From contig OZ018409.1 of assembly GCA_963969595.1 (NCBI GenBank), positions 6,772,520-6,836,519 of the forward strand: DNA of 64,000 nucleotides, read 5' to 3'. Numbering within the stretch: the first letter of the stretch is position 1; every line of letters begins with the position of its first letter. The position numbers and the translations under genes are program-made. The notes beneath the pieces were generated by a model. It was not told the origin of the DNA. It worked only from the letters and a program-made list of their open reading frames with translations, and ran no database searches. Shown here piece after piece: positions 60,699-64,000 of this stretch. Source of the stretch: Neckera pumila. Lineage: Eukaryota; Streptophyta; Bryopsida; Hypnales; Neckeraceae.

Positions 60699-61627
60699 TT
60701 AACCCCTAAAGGACCATTGTCCCTTTGGGGGACAAATGGGATTTCGGGCAGGCACCTATGGGCTGAATTTTTGTCGTGATTTTCTAAAACTTTTTTTGGA
60801 GATAGAAAAAATGATAAGCTTTGTGGGAATATAATTTTGTTTTCAATTGGTGCCCGGGAACAAAAGTTATGTCCAAATAAGCTCAAAACAAGGGAGAGGG
60901 GGCAGCAAAAAAAAATTTGCAAAAAAATTTTAATTTTAATTTTTTTTTCCCTTATAGATTATATTTTTGTCTACTTGTGAAGCTTTGATTCATTTCATTT
61001 GTTTTTTTTATGAGAAAGTTATGGACAATCTTGTTTTTTGGGCAATTAGAGCATCTTCTTGAAAAAAATAACTTGTAGGATTCATTTTGGAATGCAATTT
61101 TTGCAATTTTTCAAAAAAAAAATTTCCACATGGTTTAGATTTTGTGCTAGAACAATCTCACCATTGGGATTAGTGCATTTTATTTCCATATAAAAGATAA
61201 TAATACTTTAGATTTTCCTTCTATCCTGTACCTACTTCTACTTAACAATTTTTTTAAGAATGAAAATTAAGTTTTTTTGAATTTCTTTTTCTTTACAAGA
61301 CTCTCAACTCAATTCTCCACTAGAAAGATTTAAAGCTCAAAACTTTGTAGTACAAAAAATATAAGTTAAAAATGTTCAAAGTCAAAAAATCTAGTCCCGC
61401 AATGTGCTGAAAAACTTGTTTTTTTCACTTCAAACGCAGATATCTTGCAATCTGTGTGGTCAAAAGTTCTGAAATTTTTTCCACATATTCTCATACTAGT
61501 AAGGTATAAGATCCTACGGTTAGATGTGCAAAAAAAACAATTTTTAAATTTTTTCACTCTTTGCTTTAGAAATGGCAGTTTTGAGACTTTTTTGGCAGAA
61601 AAAAGGCCTTGATCCTTTAGGGGTTAA
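60699..61627 (-). mobile_element. TTAA-bounded non-coding repeat, copy 11 (subfamily B)
   Basis: Ends are TTAACCCCTAAAGGACC and GATCCTTTAGGGGTTAA. At 929 bp it is the reverse of the 50823 and 51851 copies, with well-preserved ends and subterminal GTCCCTTTGGGGGAC. Among the least diverged copies here. Non-coding. Confidence 0.87.
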
Positions 61628-64000
61628 AAAGCAAAGCATTGTTAATACCTCATAACCTTATGGTAAATGGGTATGCAAAGAGAAACAAGAAACAAATATA
61701 AATTTCAAAAGAAAAAAAATACTCACATAAAAGGAAATATATTTACATTAATTTCCACTTTCAGTTTGTGATTTCAACATTTTTCTTTTTTCTTTTTGAA
61801 CAAATGGGAGACCCATAGCGTTAAAAAAAAAAAAAAAAAAAGTGATTTCAACATTTAGCAATAGAATCAACCAAGTATTCATGTTGTAGGTGTCTTACAA
61901 TTAACAATATTACATGTATTATTTTTAGGCCCCTAATCATTATGTTGCATTACCTTTGCTTAAAGTAGCTTAAAGTAGGTATGCTGTCAAACGCTTCCTA
62001 AATCAATAAATTGATGAAGAGGCAAAACAAACAAAACTCAAACAATCTTTTCAATATATGTGCAATACATACTAAGTTTCCCATGCTACTCACTCATAGT
62101 ATAACATCACTAGTAGGTCTTAGTCTTCTTTTCCCTAATGAATCCATCAGTAATTTATCATGAATCCGGCAATTATAGTGACCAATTCTACCGTAATTCT
62201 CAAGTGGGATATACCGTGGCTGGAACATGATATATATTCCACTAGTGCATCAAGAAGGAAAAGCTTCAAACCTTTCTCTTGTTTACTTGTATCAAAGAAT
62301 GGCAAAAGCAAGTCTAAAGTAGTTTGCTCTAAAAGCGACCGTGTTGTGATTGCGACCCCTATCTAGGAAAGATTGACATATTGCTTGAACTATCTCCTAC
62401 TGTCAATGATGAGTCAGGTAGGTTTAAATGGTCGCTTTAAGAGCCTACTACCTTACTCCCTCATTCTTTGCAAGAAATCCAAAGTATGAAGTATGAAGGA
62501 AAAGTAAAAAAAAATGACCACCAAAGTTGAATTGGAGAATCTATCAATGCTTTGAATTTGAGGATGATACCTAGGACTCCCGGCTATATGGTGCTTCCCC
62601 AGTTGGTTACTTGGCTTGGTTTCAGTTGGGGTTCACCGGCCCTCCGCTTCTGCTTCTGTTCTGCAGCAGCTGTTTGGACGAGTGTGAAGGCCAAGTCTTT
62701 GGGAGTGGAGGAGTGTCAGCCATTTGGCCCCGACAAGCAGCAGACTCAGTTTGCTCGTCAGCCAGCATGCCCACTATTTGGCCGGTAGCTTTTGGAAGCC
62801 TGTCCCTAGCTCCAAAATCATCATCAGCCCCTTTTTAATTTTTTTGTAAGTTCAACTTCCTTTGGTCATGCACAACAGAACAGAACAGAACAGAACAGAA
62901 CAGAACAGACTGAGAGAGTGGTACGCACACGGGGTCACTGGCTGCACTTGGGAACATGCTCGTCTGTCTCTTGCGGCCTGTGGAAGACTGCTGCTGCAGC
63001 AAGCAATTGGGGGCTTCCGTAGAGAGGAGAGAAAAAAACTGGGCAGGCTTCCCCAGGCAGCTAAGCTAGCAACGGAAGTACGCACAGTCCCCTTCACCAA
63101 TGGCCAGCTACTAACTATGAACTTGTTTATCATTCGAAGCCTGAACTTATATCTTATATACTGTATGGAAGTTTTGGAAACAGAGTTGGATGCAAAGGAA
63201 ACAGATTTGGTTCCAGAACAGAAGGACGTGATCAGGCCCCTACTGGCTCTCCAGACCTCAGTCTCACAAATGATAACTAACTTATATATCCAGTATAACT
63301 TAATTCATCATGGCAATGTTGATTAGAGGCTATTAAATAATATTTTAAGAAGGAGTATGGATTGCCAGGTAAAGTAGATGCTGGATTTGGCAGCATGTGG
63401 TCTGTGTTTTATAATCTTTAATCAATCCTCTCATCAAAGGAGTACAGTACTGAGCAAGATAAGCTTGAAAGATTTGGAGGAAGCTTTGTTTGATGAACTT
63501 AGAGTCAGTTAGCTTAGCTTAGCTTCGAGTGTGCCTATGCAGCAGCAGCAAACTCTGAGCATTCCCAGGTTCATGTGTCGCACGGCCGTCAAGCCTTGGC
63601 AAATTCCAGTTTTTCTTTGTGCCCACAAGAATGGCGGACGGAGTACGCACTGAATTATCTTCATTTCAAGTACGACTTCACCAACTGAATATGTTGGACA
63701 GCGAGCAAGGGTTAGTTGAGAGTGCAAACACTACCGTAGAAAAGGTGGTCCTGGGGCACCAAAGAGTAGTACGCAAGGCACATATTGGCAAAAGTGAGCT
63801 TAGAATGGTGCCCAATGTGTACCTTGGGCATTGCACACTCTGATTGTATTCATTGATGCCCAAAGACCACCCTTGTACTAGTGAAACTTTGGGGGACACA
63901 TATCATTACAAGAATTAAAAAGAAGATAAGGCAATACTTCCCAAATGATAAGTGCCAGTGAATCATGTTGCTACATTTATTTCCTATCATTTTATCCCTA
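61628..64000. other. Intergenic DNA to the window end, no supported gene
   Basis: Contains a run of A at about 61824-61841. A GC-moderate patch at 62.55-63.3 kb has overlapping open frames on both strands, none with a recognised domain. It could be the edge of a gene lying beyond the window, but nothing here proves that. Confidence 0.4.
62876..62905. repeat. (CAGAA)6 microsatellite
   Basis: Six perfect copies of CAGAA, followed by an imperfect unit CAGAC. Confidence 0.95.

Noticed and set aside
49771..61557. Many 60-70-codon frames with similar translations, such as a Lys/Ile-rich one containing SAFEVKKT.
   Set aside because: They recur because they lie in copies of the TTAA-bounded repeat. 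They are interrupted differently in each copy and show no conserved protein.
62852..63326. Open frames of 93 and 154 codons on opposite strands over the CAGAA repeat.
   Set aside because: Part of the translation comes from the microsatellite itself. No domain, and both strands are equally open.

Overview
This looks like nuclear DNA of a land plant. It has spliced genes with short GT..AG introns, an Argonaute of the plant-specific AGO4/6/9 clade, a plant-type RING-CH membrane protein, and long AT-rich intergenic stretches full of Ty1/copia and Ty3/gypsy relics and small inverted-repeat elements. A non-seed plant (bryophyte- or fern-like) is my guess from the divergence of the Argonaute from flowering-plant AGO4 sequences as I know them; the sequence alone does not settle this.

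Layout. 1-9 kb: AT-rich, no gene I can support, one copy of a TTAA-bounded repeat (5532-6462), a perfect CACTA foldback element (7453-7690) and a possible LINE remnant. 9-14.8 kb: a GC-rich island followed by an intact eight-exon gene for a 538-residue RING-CH (C4HC3) protein with four predicted membrane helices. 15.7-18.2 kb: small inverted-repeat elements, four of them placed end to end and separated only by single TAA trinucleotides. 18.2-25 kb: AT-rich, with an (AT)n tract, a 10-bp tandem array and another TTAA-bounded repeat. 25-30.8 kb: an intact 17-exon AGO4-clade gene (966 residues) with complete slicer residues. 31.7-33.5 kb: a decayed copy of a nuclear poly(A)-binding protein (PABPN1-like) gene with at least three frameshifts. 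36-45 kb: minus-strand retrotransposon relics (gypsy pol, copia, gypsy gag) interrupted by a second small-element family ending in GGGTCGTTGCAAGAAACAC. 46.7-61.6 kb: nine copies of the TTAA-bounded repeat, including one holding two later insertions. 61.6-64 kb: no recognised gene.

Only two genes appear functional, and nothing links them in one pathway. The AGO4-clade protein belongs to RNA-directed DNA methylation, which silences transposons and repeats like those filling the rest of the window. The RING-CH protein is a probable membrane ubiquitin ligase. I see no tRNA, rRNA, CRISPR or prokaryotic features. The best candidates for something undescribed are the TTAA-bounded repeat family, the second 4-bp-duplication family and the TAA-linked chain of elements.
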